64,000 bases of DNA from positions 156,001 to 220,000 of the forward strand of contig NZ_LSGP01000020.1 of NCBI RefSeq assembly GCF_001611555.1, written 5' to 3'. Made by a program: the position numbers and the translations under genes. Source of the stretch: Anaerosporomusa subterranea (GTDB taxonomy: Bacteria > Bacillota > Negativicutes > Sporomusales > Acetonemataceae). The notes beneath the pieces were generated by a model, which worked only from the letters and a program-made list of their open reading frames with translations, made no database searches and was not told the DNA's origin. Of the stretch, positions 36,313 through 44,423 are shown piece after piece (the stretch's first letter is position 1; each line of letters opens with the position of its first letter).

Positions 36313-36439
36313 ACTGTTGTAAATGGGCAAAAAATAAGAAAGGTCTTCTACAATTGACCTGGATTTGGTAAGTCTAGAGGAATATCCTTGTTCGAGACTA
36401 TTGAATGTGTGAAAGCAACAGAAGAAAGGGGGGATTACT

Positions 36440-36550
36440 ATGCGGTACAGCAGTTGTAGTTGCTATGTTCGGCAACTGACCTTGAGGCATCAATCGAATA
36501 CAGCTTCTAAATTCACTAGTTACCTCGATTTAAGGGTGTTGCACCTTTAG
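36440..36550 (+). CDS. 36-residue putative leader peptide
   Basis: ATG 36440 is preceded by AAAGGGGGGA with six bases of spacing, among the strongest ribosome sites in the element. The short Ser/Arg/Leu-rich product opens MRYSSCSCYVRQ and stops inside the hairpin at 36521-36560. A short frame with a strong site ending in a hairpin upstream of the helicase gene fits a translational or attenuation leader. No homologue recognised. Confidence 0.4.
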   Translation: MRYSSCSCYVRQLTLRHQSNTASKFTSYLDLRVLHL

Positions 36551-36560
36551 ATCGGGGTAG
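36521..36560 (+). promoter_or_regulatory. Hairpin in the helicase leader
   Basis: TACCTCGATTTAAGG and CCTTTAGATCGGGGTA form a long imperfect stem overlapping the end of the leader ORF. T-rich sequence follows at 36561-36583. Confidence 0.45.
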
Positions 36561-36691
36561 TTTGCATTTTAGGGGTATTTTAGAAGATCTTTGTAAAACG
36601 CAAGGATTTTAAATGCATACAGGCGGCTAAAGTGACGTTATACCAACTTCTTAGTTGAAAAAAATGCAATTAAAAATGGAGGGGATTAACA

Positions 36692-37937
36692 ATGGTAGAA
36701 GTTGTAGATTCAATTATGGGTAGTGGCAAGACTTCCTTTGCAATTCAAATGATGAATGATAATCCAAGTAAAAAGTATATGTTTATTACACCGTATTTAG
36801 AGGAGGTAGGTAGGATTAAAGCGAGTTGTGTTGGCTTTGAAGAGCCAGATGACAAAAATGGGCAACGAAAAACTGATAGCTTAAATCAATTGATAACGGC
36901 AGGGAAAAGCATAGTTAGTACCCATGCGCTATTCAAGTTAATGACAAAGGAAACTATGAAATTACTCAAGAAATCGGATTACACCTTAATCCTTGACGAG
37001 GTACTTGAAGTAATATCAGTTGAAAATCTCCAAGACGATGATTTGAACATATTGTTAAAATCGAATTGTGCACATGTAGACCCCGCTACAGGATATTTAG
37101 TTTGGGATAAGGATTCACACAACGGTAGGTATGCTGATGTAAAAAGACTCTGCGAGACAAAGAATATTGAGGTCACCAATGACACTGCTTTAGTATGGGT
37201 GTTTCCTGATGATATCTTTAATTGTTTTAGTGAGACGTATATTTTGACGTACATGTTTGATGTGCAACTTCTAAGATATTACTTCGACCTAAAGGCAATT
37301 CTGTATGAGCGATTCCAACTGGTAAATAATGGGGGAAAATACAATCTAGTACCTCATAATGGTGACGATGGAGACACGAGCAAAATCAATATAAATATTC
37401 TTGGCGGTAAGAAAAACGAAATTGGAACATTGGGAACGGTGAAGAAAGGCAAGAGAGGACAGAATGTAAAGATTGATCCGTACTTCAATTTAAGTTGTAG
37501 TTGGTATGAAAAGGCAGATGCAAGTCAGTTGAAAAGAATTAAAAACAACACTGGAGGATATTTTAAGAATGACTTAAAGCTCACCAAGTGATCTGACCTT
37601 ATGGGCAGTTTTCAAAGATTATCAAGTGAAAATAGAAGGAAATGGCTATAAAGGAGGGTTCGCGGCTTGGAATCAAAGAGCAACAAACAAGTATAAAGAC
37701 AGAATAAACATAGCATATTTAGTCAACGTATTCATAAATCCAATGCTAAAAGCGTTCTTTAGAAACCATGGAATCGAGATAACTAGAGAGCAAGAGGAAA
37801 GGTATGCTCTATCATTGATGTTACAATTCCTTTTTAGATCAGCATTAAGGGAGGGTAAAACTGTCAATCTGTATATTCCAAGTTCTAGAATGAGGCATTT
37901 ATTACAGGATTGGTTAGGGTTGCCAAGGACTGATTAA
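36692..37937 (+). pseudogene. Replication-type DEAD/DEAH helicase-like protein, frameshifted
   Basis: The first frame (36692-37591, 299 residues) opens with P-loop SIMGSGKTSFA near residue 7 and an acidic ILDEVLEV Walker B near 112, as in SF2-like helicases of phages and integrated elements. It stops at TGA 37589. Reading resumes one base over from 37578 and runs to 37937, with LWAVFKDYQ, FAAWNQRATNKYKD and YALSLMLQFLFRSALREG. These are the stretches I would expect to follow directly in this family. A single frameshift near 37580-37590 thus separates the halves. It could be mutation, sequencing error or, less likely, programmed +1 shifting. Confidence 0.7.
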
Positions 37938-37963
37938 TTTTAGAACTTTATAGGTTCTAAAAT
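37937..37963 (+). terminator. Hairpin after the helicase gene
   Basis: Perfect arms ATTTTAGAAC and GTTCTAAAAT around a 7-base loop, overlapping the stop codon. Confidence 0.55.
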
Positions 37964-38047
37964 CAAATGAAAACCCAGTAATGGCAAGGGTTTGAGCAAT
38001 TATCCCTTAAAAGAATAGAAGAATAGTTCACAACCTGTAAAAAAAAC

Positions 38048-38400
38048 ATGCCCGTAAGGGCATATTCCCTAAGCGATGTAGCAGGGCGTAAGCCCTGCGT
38101 AGCAGAGCGAAGGGAATTATCTTTCGCCATCAGTTACAAAGTTATGAACAATAAAGATTCAATACCTTGTACGCAAACTAAATGATGTATTGATACCCTC
38201 CTACGTCGGGTATAGGGCTTCGCCCTGATTTTGGCATACAAGTTATAATAAAGCTTGAATATGATTAATAAAGACCTACCTTGTACGCAAACTTTGTAGT
38301 AAATTATAGTTGGCTGTGCTAGTTATTTAGCTAACTAATGTAATTATAGATAGGGTAGGTACAACTCCAAGCCTATAGAATTACAACCTGTGATAACCTG
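38048..38400. repeat. Origin-like cluster of palindromes and direct repeats
   Basis: ATGCCC-gtaa-GGGCAT (38048-38063), GCAGGGC-gtaa-GCCCTGC (38081-38098), AGGGC-ttc-GCCCT (near 38214), a 17-bp direct repeat TACCTTGTACGCAAACT at 38163-38179 and 38277-38293, and TGTAATT...AATTACA arms at 38338-38387. No gene is supported between 37938 and 38648. Repeats of this kind next to a replication helicase suggest a replication origin, but this is inference. Confidence 0.4.
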
Positions 38401-38648
38401 TTTAAAAACTTGTTACCATATTGGGAACTTTATAAAACCTTACTAATAAAGCTAGCATTATAAACAGAGTACCTAATAAAACCTAAGTAAAAACAAACAC
38501 TAGAACTGAATAAGTTGATTGCTCATCTCACCGATGGCGAATGTATGAATATGCTCAAGTATCGTATAGACTTAGAGATTCAGAAAACTCCATAAGAAAT
38601 ATTACTTATTCTACTTAATAATGCATTGGTATAAATAAAAACAGGCTG

Positions 38649-39209
38649 TTACGCCTGTTCTATTTCTTTCACATGATTGTAAAAGGTATTCTTTTTAGTC
38701 CCTGTCAGCTTCATCGCTTCTACTGCTGTTATCTCTTTCGCTTTCCAGCGTTTGTAAACTTCTTTGAACTTGTCGCTGATATTGATCTTAGGTCTGCCAT
38801 ATGCTCGGCCTTCTTTAAGTGCTAAATCAATTCCTTCACGTTGCCTCTGCTTGATCGTATCTCGCTCTAGCTGGCTAAGAGCCGCAAATACTGACAACAT
38901 GAATTTGCCTTGTGGTGTACTTGTGTTAATATTCTCTTTCAAACTGATAAGACTTACGCTCTTGGCTGTTAGCTGTTCAACGATCTTTAGGAAGTCTAGT
39001 GTATTTCTAGCTAGTCTACTGATTGACTCAATATAAATAGTGTCACTTTGTCTGGCAAATTCGAGCATTGCCTTAAGCTGTGGTCTGTTGGTGTCTTTAC
39101 CTGATACTTTCTCTTCAAAGACTTTTTCTATATTGTGTGCTTTCAATGCTTCATGCTGTCTGCCAGTGTTTTGTTCAACTGTTGAAACTCTTATGTAGGC
39201 AATATTCAT
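38649..39209 (-). CDS. Serine recombinase (resolvase/invertase family)
   Basis: 186 residues, the size of small resolvases. Catalytic Ser9 lies in YIRVST, followed by the conserved ESISRLARNTLDFL and FMLSVFAALSQLERDTI stretches. A C-terminal helix-turn-helix (about 140-186) binds DNA. Start ATG 39209 has GTAGGAGG upstream. It is oriented against the rest of the element and may resolve multimers or invert a segment. An inverted repeat upstream is a candidate target. Confidence 0.92.
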   Translation of the reverse strand: MNIAYIRVSTVEQNTGRQHEALKAHNIEKVFEEKVSGKDTNRPQLKAMLEFARQSDTIYIESISRLARNTLDFLKIVEQLTAKSVSLISLKENINTSTPQGKFMLSVFAALSQLERDTIKQRQREGIDLALKEGRAYGRPKINISDKFKEVYKRWKAKEITAVEAMKLTGTKKNTFYNHVKEIEQA

Positions 39210-39281
39210 TTTATAAAACCTCCTACGCTAACTGTTGTTTTCAGAGTAACAAGGAAGTTTATAAAAGTCAACAACAATTTA

Positions 39282-39326
39282 CAAACGTTTATAAAATTCT
39301 TCAATAAGTTTAATAAACGTAAATTG
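39282..39326. promoter_or_regulatory. Inverted repeat upstream of the serine recombinase
   Basis: CAATTTACAAACGTTTAT and AATAAACGTAAATTG form long arms about 70 bases upstream of the recombinase start. This could be its recombination site or an operator. The rest of the 39210-39639 gap is AT-rich with no supported gene. Confidence 0.45.
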
Positions 39327-39639
39327 AGCATGTTACTCACTGTTTAAAAAAGTACACATTTTAGGACGTGTGACACATATGTAAATAATAACTTACAGAT
39401 TCAAGTATATTTTCCTGAAAGAGTTTTCTGGTTTTAAACTATAGGTTAGCAACTCTGTTAGCATTTTCTACTTACTTTAGTTAGATAGATCTTTATTTAT
39501 AATGATTTTAACGTAAAATGCAAAGATATATAAAATATTCTAAATAAATCGACTTTAAAAGAGGATATTCGAGTACTGTGTGATATTTTAATAACAGTAT
39601 TCTTTTTTTGTGTTTTGTGGATTAGATAGGAGGGATATA

Positions 39640-42117
39640 ATGATAGAATCTATTGACCAAAAACATGATAAATTAGTAAAAAGCAGAGGAATGTTGCTGG
39701 AGTATTCCGCACAATCTTTAACTGAAAGTGATACTCGTAGCAAAATAATTGATTATATTTTTAGAGATATCTTAGGTTGGGACGAAAATTGTATCAAGAG
39801 AGAAGAAAGTATCAAAAGTGAAGAAAATACAAAGTACATAGATTACTGTTTTGAATCAAATAAAAATAGTTTTATAATTGAAGCTAAAAAAGCGGGTATT
39901 TATTTTAATTTGCCCAATCAAGTGAAAAGATGTAAAAGAACAGGCATAATTTCTAAAGATAACAATACTCTTAAAGCATTAAATCAGGCATATGAATACT
40001 GTGTTTTTAATAATAAAAAAATAGGGTGTATTTCTAATGGATTGCAATTTGCTGTATTTCTTATAAATAGCCATAAAAGAAAATATGACACGTATCTTTT
40101 TAATGGGATAGATGACATTATTAACAACTTTACTAATTTTTTTAATATATTTTGTCCATACTTAGACGGAGTTGATAGTTTATGCAAACTGCTAGATGAC
40201 GCTGATAAGCCGATACGTCAATTGCCACAATTCAGTAAGAGTATGAATGATATAACCTACAACGCTGATGCTAGAATGAATCGAAATCAATTAGACATAA
40301 GCATTAAACAAATAATTAATCACTTTTTTACTGATTTAGTATCTGATGATAAATTAGATTTATTAGAAGAATGTTATTGCATAAATGAACGAATCCCACA
40401 ATATGATAAACAGTTAACCGATCTAATAATTGATGAAATCCCACGGTTAGATTTGCCGATACAAGATTCGGATTTCTTTGATGAAGATTTTAGAAGGCAA
40501 AAAAAGGCTTTTATTGAGGATTATAAGAAATCTGATTTGATGATTATTGTTGGAGGAGTTGGTTCTGGAAAAACAACGTTTATACATAGATACTTTAAGT
40601 CGATACTGCCCCAAACATTAAGAGCGCAAGTTATTTGGTTATATATTGATTTTACTCAACAGTCAAGTGAATCTATTGATGTTAAAAACTATATCCTTAA
40701 GGAAATTCTTCAGCAATTAAGAGAACGATACAGCTTTCTAAATATTGATGGTTGGGAAACTTTACAGGAAATATATCGTTCTGAAATAGTTAGAATGCAA
40801 AATGGCGTATTAAAGCCATTGTTTGAGCAGAATAAAACAGATTTTGACATTAAAGTATCCGAGCATTTGCTAAATAAGACTTTAAACGAAGCTCAGTTCT
40901 GTGAAGATGTTTTGAAATTTTTATCTATGAACCAACGCTATAAAAAAATGATATGTCTTACAATTGATAATGCAGACCAACTTAGTGAAGAGTTTCAAAA
41001 AAAATGTGTAACTGCAGCTTATGATTTTTCAAAAAGAATTAATAGTCTTATTTTGCTATCTATGAGAGAAGATTCTTATTGGCGGTTAAGAAATACAAAG
41101 CCTTTCGATGCATATAATTGCTATGCATATCATATCTCTGCTCCCTCGGTCTCGGCAATTTTAGCAAAAAGAATTGAAGCTGCTATTAGACGTGTAGGAA
41201 AGCAAATGTTGTATCTTAATAGTGAGAATGGTATAAGATGCGAAATCAAAACAGAAAACTTCTTAAATATAATAAAAGAGTCGCTATACCAAAAAAATGA
41301 TACAATTAATATCGAATTATTTGAGGCATTATCAGCGGGCAATTTAAGATTAGCAGCTGACCTTTTAGGAACTTTTTTGACTTCTGGGCATACAAATACA
41401 CGTGAATATATAGAGATTTATTTAACACAAGGTAATTATAAAATTCCGTTTCACGCTTTTGTCAGAAGTATAGCTTTAGGGGATTATATGTATTATCATT
41501 CTGATAAAAGCTTAATGCTTAATATGTTTACTATTGATGACGATGGATTTTATTCTCATTTTACTAAAGTTCGAATTCTCTATTACTTAAGTGAGAAGAA
41601 AAGCTTGGATAGTCCTGCTGGTAAAGGATATTTTAATGTAGACAGATTATACGATGTTTTTAATGATGTTTGTAAAAGTCAGTTTAGTTTTAGAGAAATA
41701 ATTACCCCCTTACTCAGAAGACGATTAATACAGGCTGACAATGGTGTCAATAATAGCGGGCATGATGCTCAATATGTAAAATTAACATCGTCAGGTTATT
41801 ATTATATTACTGTGTTAATGAAGAACTTTGCATATTTGGAGAGACTTTGTGAAGATACGCATATTCATTCTATGGAGTATTTCAGAAAGATGCATGAGAT
41901 TACAGACAAACTAGTCACCTATGAGTATCCTAAGCAGTCTTTAGAATGGCGTTTAAAGCGTGTACTGATTTTCTTGGAGTACTTAAAAGAAGAGGAGAGT
42001 AAAGATCTGCCATTTTTAGAGAACACTCCAAGCAGTATGATTACTGATGAAATTATTAGGTGCTTTACCCAGCAGTCTGATGCTATGTTGAAGAAATCTA
42101 AAAGGATACCAAAATAG
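39640..42117 (+). CDS. PD-(D/E)xK nuclease-like/P-loop NTPase protein, candidate defence effector
   Basis: 825 residues. The N-terminal ~100 residues resemble the HsdR-type nuclease domain: IDYCF followed by IIEAKK gives Asp68...Glu81-x-Lys83. A linker region leads to a STAND- or KAP-like NTPase with Walker A GGVGSGKTT (residues 305-313), Walker B MICLTIDNADQ (Asp443) and LLSMREDSYWR (about 472-482). The C-terminal third is helical, with a likely winged helix around REIITPLLRRRLIQA. ATG 39640 follows ATAGGAGGG. It stands alone beside the right attachment end, the usual place for cargo. The architecture fits nucleotide-switched immune nucleases, but no exact family is assigned. Confidence 0.6.
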   Translation: MIESIDQKHDKLVKSRGMLLEYSAQSLTESDTRSKIIDYIFRDILGWDENCIKREESIKSEENTKYIDYCFESNKNSFIIEAKKAGIYFNLPNQVKRCKRTGIISKDNNTLKALNQAYEYCVFNNKKIGCISNGLQFAVFLINSHKRKYDTYLFNGIDDIINNFTNFFNIFCPYLDGVDSLCKLLDDADKPIRQLPQFSKSMNDITYNADARMNRNQLDISIKQIINHFFTDLVSDDKLDLLEECYCINERIPQYDKQLTDLIIDEIPRLDLPIQDSDFFDEDFRRQKKAFIEDYKKSDLMIIVGGVGSGKTTFIHRYFKSILPQTLRAQVIWLYIDFTQQSSESIDVKNYILKEILQQLRERYSFLNIDGWETLQEIYRSEIVRMQNGVLKPLFEQNKTDFDIKVSEHLLNKTLNEAQFCEDVLKFLSMNQRYKKMICLTIDNADQLSEEFQKKCVTAAYDFSKRINSLILLSMREDSYWRLRNTKPFDAYNCYAYHISAPSVSAILAKRIEAAIRRVGKQMLYLNSENGIRCEIKTENFLNIIKESLYQKNDTINIELFEALSAGNLRLAADLLGTFLTSGHTNTREYIEIYLTQGNYKIPFHAFVRSIALGDYMYYHSDKSLMLNMFTIDDDGFYSHFTKVRILYYLSEKKSLDSPAGKGYFNVDRLYDVFNDVCKSQFSFREIITPLLRRRLIQADNGVNNSGHDAQYVKLTSSGYYYITVLMKNFAYLERLCEDTHIHSMEYFRKMHEITDKLVTYEYPKQSLEWRLKRVLIFLEYLKEEESKDLPFLENTPSSMITDEIIRCFTQQSDAMLKKSKRIPK

Positions 42118-42469
42118 CTAGCATCTTTGTTCGGGCAGCTGTGGCTAGGTGAATGATTGCATAACACAGGCATCGCCTCTCGTAAAATGAAATATGCATA
42201 AGCATTGCATCTTCAGAAGAAAGACTGAACTTCTTGTATAGTTGCGTAAATCCTTATGTCTAGAAAGGCAACATATCTGTATATTACATTTTACGATTAC
42301 AATGGGGAGGGGTGGGGCTTCCAAATGGGGGTAGCCATTTCTCACACATGTACGACATTAATCCTAGAGCATTCAAATATAAATGGCTTAAAAAATTTTT
42401 CTCAATTTTTTGTAACTCGGGGTAGACCTTGTATGGGACTTTAATATTGAGAGATAACGAGAGGCCGCC

Positions 42470-42495
42470 TTCTCTTGAAGGGGGTTTTTCTTATT
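42470..42495 (+). terminator. Probable terminator downstream of the NTPase gene
   Basis: CCTTC-tctt-GAAGG followed by GGGTTTTTCTT, about 350 bases after the stop codon. The region 42118-42767 otherwise shows no gene with a convincing ribosome site. Confidence 0.4.
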
Positions 42496-42767
42496 CCTTT
42501 GCCCTGTCGTTCAAAACCTATTGGACTTGGTATGTTTAAAAATAAATGAGTATGCTGAGATTTTTACAATTGGAAAAAAGAGTCATTCGGGGGATTACAA
42601 GCGAAATGACGGAAATTGGGGTAAACCCTATCTATACTATTATTATAGGACTTCCCTTACTTACGTCAAAATTAGTTAGGAGATTTTTATTGCTTGTACG
42701 CTTCTATAGAATGGAAAAGTACTTCTTGTGTAGTCTCGCCAGAGGCCTTGAGCTTACCTGGAGTTAG

Positions 42768-42794
42768 GCGGGCAAAGGGATTCGAACCCTCGAC
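42768..42794 (-). repeat. Inverted copy of the tRNA-Gly 3' half
   Basis: 27 bases are the exact reverse complement of 43053-43079, the T arm and acceptor of the intact tRNA-Gly. No 5' half is attached to it. It lies inside the element, about 210 bases before the right attachment repeat. Confidence 0.85.
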
Positions 42795-42903
42795 AGCGTA
42801 GCCTTTCGTAGAAAGGGTATGCGATAACACGCTTGTATATTTATGCTGTCTTATGCAAGAGGGAGGTTGCTTTGGGAAGCGGGTAAGAAATGCCTCCCGT
42901 GCC

Positions 42904-42932
42904 TTGATTTCGCTGAATTTCTATGGTATGAT
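42904..42932 (+). promoter_or_regulatory. Candidate replacement promoter for tRNA-Gly
   Basis: TTGATT (42904-42909), 17 bases, TATGAT (42927-42932), inside the element about 75 bases before the intact tRNA. It would replace the native promoter left at the other end. Confidence 0.5.
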
Positions 42933-43001
42933 TATTTGCGTTGGGTAGTATACCTCAGAGTATACATTTTGGACTGTGAGTCTGAAACCCTTGTGTTTCC
43001 T

Positions 43002-43051
43002 AATAGGTGCGGGCGTAGCTCAGTGGTAGAGTACCGGCTTCCCAAGCCGTG
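43002..43051 (+). repeat. Right attachment repeat
   Basis: 50-bp perfect match to 35066-35115. It supplies the 5' part of the rebuilt tRNA-Gly, and identity ends just after the anticodon stem. Confidence 0.92.
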
Positions 43052-43083
43052 GGTCGAGGGTTCGAATCCCTTTGCCCGCTCCA
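43009..43083 (+). tRNA. tRNA-Gly (anticodon CCC)
   Basis: Acceptor GCGGGCG pairs with TGCCCGC, anticodon loop TTCCCAA, T loop GTTCGAA and encoded CCA. Its 5' half comes from the element and its 3' half from the chromosome, so the gene is restored after integration. Confidence 0.96.
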
Positions 43084-43091
43084 GGTAATTC

Positions 43092-43125
43092 AAGCCTTTC
43101 GGCAATTGTGTCGGAAGGCTTTTTC
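43092..43125 (+). terminator. Terminator of tRNA-Gly
   Basis: AAGCCTTTCG and CGGAAGGCTT arms, then TTTTC. A near copy with the preceding GCTCCAGGTAA occurs at 44123-44167. Confidence 0.85.
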
Positions 43126-43189
43126 TGACTCTCAGAATCTATGAGGATCAAGGTGCCGCGAAGCCTTAAAACGCAACGGAACGGACGCT

Positions 43190-43225
43190 AGCGCTACGAA
43201 ACGCGCAAGCGCCACTAAGGACTAT
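43190..43225. repeat. Dispersed GC-rich repeat (family C), inverted copy
   Basis: CTACGAAACGCGCAAGCGCC and ACTAAGGAC are the reverse complement of the TTAGTGGCGCT block at 2574. Confidence 0.4.
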
Positions 43226-43326
43226 TTTAAAATCTTAACTAATTACCCCTTTACTATTTCATCTAACTAAAGTATAATAACATTATCGATTGCAATTATG
43301 CATGATATTTAACTGGAGGGGTTTAT

Positions 43327-44118
43327 ATGAAAAAGATAATTGGACTGGTGCTATTGGTGATTATGGCTGGTGCGATCTTTGCAGGTTGCGGCGGTGCGGA
43401 TACGAAAGCGCCAGCAGCACAGACGAAGAAAAAGATTGTCATCGGTTTAGATGACAGCTTCCCGCCGATGGGCTTTAGAGATGATAAGAATAACATCGTC
43501 GGGTTTGATATCGATATGGCTAAAGAAGCTGCAAAAAGACTGAATGTCGAGGTCGAGTTCAAGCCGATCGACTGGAGCGCTAAGGAAATGGAACTGAACG
43601 GCAAACGCATTGATGCCTTATGGAATGCCATGAATATAACTGAAGAACGCAAAAAGAACGTGCTGTTCAGTGACCCGTACATGGAAAGCAAACAACTGAT
43701 TTTCGTGCTGGCCGGTTCCCCGATTAAAGGTGCTGCCGACCTGGCCGGTAAAGCCGTTGGTGTTCAGGAATCCAGCATTGGTGATGAAGTAGTGTCAAAG
43801 GACGCTAAGCTGAAGGCTTCCTTAAAAGATCTTAAAAAGTATCCTGACTGTATTGCTGCATTTCTTGATCTTAAAGCAGGCCGAATAGATGCTATTGTTA
43901 CTGATGAAATACTGGGCAGATACTACATGTCCAAAGAAGCTGGCAAGTATGTAGCCATTGAAAAGCCGATGGGTGAAGTGGGTGTCTATGGCGTTGGCTT
44001 CAGAAAAGATGATAAAGAACTTCGTGATAAAGTGCAGGCTGCACTCAATGAAATGAAGAAAGACGGGACATCGGCAAAAATATCTAAACAATGGTTTGGT
44101 GCAGACATTGTAAGGTAA
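43327..44118 (+). CDS. Amino-acid-type ABC transporter binding lipoprotein (orphan)
   Basis: 263 residues. The lipoprotein signal ends in IFAGC (Cys near residue 21). It is followed by a family 3 solute-binding fold: VIGLDDSFPPMGFRDD, IVGFDIDMAKEAAKRL, and ALWNAMNITEERKKNVLFS. Polar amino acids are the usual ligands. No permease or ATPase gene lies nearby, so it must work with components encoded elsewhere. ACTGGAGGGG precedes ATG 43327. Confidence 0.92.
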   Translation: MKKIIGLVLLVIMAGAIFAGCGGADTKAPAAQTKKKIVIGLDDSFPPMGFRDDKNNIVGFDIDMAKEAAKRLNVEVEFKPIDWSAKEMELNGKRIDALWNAMNITEERKKNVLFSDPYMESKQLIFVLAGSPIKGAADLAGKAVGVQESSIGDEVVSKDAKLKASLKDLKKYPDCIAAFLDLKAGRIDAIVTDEILGRYYMSKEAGKYVAIEKPMGEVGVYGVGFRKDDKELRDKVQAALNEMKKDGTSAKISKQWFGADIVR

Positions 44119-44122
44119 TTTT

Positions 44123-44167
44123 GCTCCAGGTAAATCAAGCCTTCCGGCATTGCCGGAAGGCTTGATT
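44123..44167 (+). terminator. Terminator duplicated from the tRNA-Gly 3' end
   Basis: AATCAAGCCTTCCGGC and GCCGGAAGGCTTGATT form a perfect 16-bp stem. The bases just before it, GCTCCAGGTAA, repeat the acceptor end and trailer of tRNA-Gly at 43078-43088. Confidence 0.75.
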
Positions 44168-44207
44168 ATTGTTGAGGCGGAAGAGCCAGTCAGCTAGGGA
44201 CCTCTTA

Positions 44208-44262
44208 TTAGCCGCGAAAACGCGAAGGGCGCTATGCGCCTGCGCTAAGGGAACGCGAGAAA
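44208..44262. repeat. Short dispersed repeat (family D), copy 1
   Basis: GCGAAAACGCGAAGGGCGCT and GCGCCTGCGCTAAGGGAACG match 45081-45130 with few changes. No gene is seen between 44168 and 44393. Confidence 0.6.
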
Positions 44263-44423
44263 AAGGGATAATATGCGCACAGGTGAGATTCTCTGTCGCT
44301 TGGTTTGTCCCTCTTTGCAAAGGGGACAAGCACTAACAATCATACCTTATCCGTAGCAGGAGATTCTTTTGCTTAGCTGGAAGTACCTGTAGATTGTCTG
44401 CTAAAACGAGAGGAGAGATCATC

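Larger units (their letters stand above)
35066..43051. mobile_element. Integrated element in tRNA-Gly(CCC)
   Basis: An approximately 8-kb segment bounded by a 50-bp perfect direct repeat at 35066-35115 and 43002-43051. The repeat covers the 5' part of tRNA-Gly including the anticodon arm. The interior is visibly more AT-rich than the flanks and holds a tyrosine recombinase beside the left end, a frameshifted helicase, origin-like repeats, a serine recombinase and a large NTPase/nuclease-like gene. No relaxase, capsid or packaging gene is visible, so it looks like a satellite or genomic-island type element that depends on others for transfer. Confidence 0.88.

Noticed and set aside
36109-36330. 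73-residue minus-strand ORF after int
   Set aside because: It begins with TTG without a ribosome site and overlaps both the int 3' end and an inverted repeat.
38048-38400. CRISPR array
   Set aside because: There are only two copies of a 17-base direct repeat with no regular spacing, and no cas genes are nearby.
42546-42767. 73-residue ORF near the right end of the element
   Set aside because: No ribosome site before its start and no recognisable features. The downstream bases belong to the inverted tRNA fragment.
42843-43088. 81-residue open frame ending in tRNA-Gly
   Set aside because: Its last third is the tRNA-Gly gene itself, and no ribosome site precedes it.
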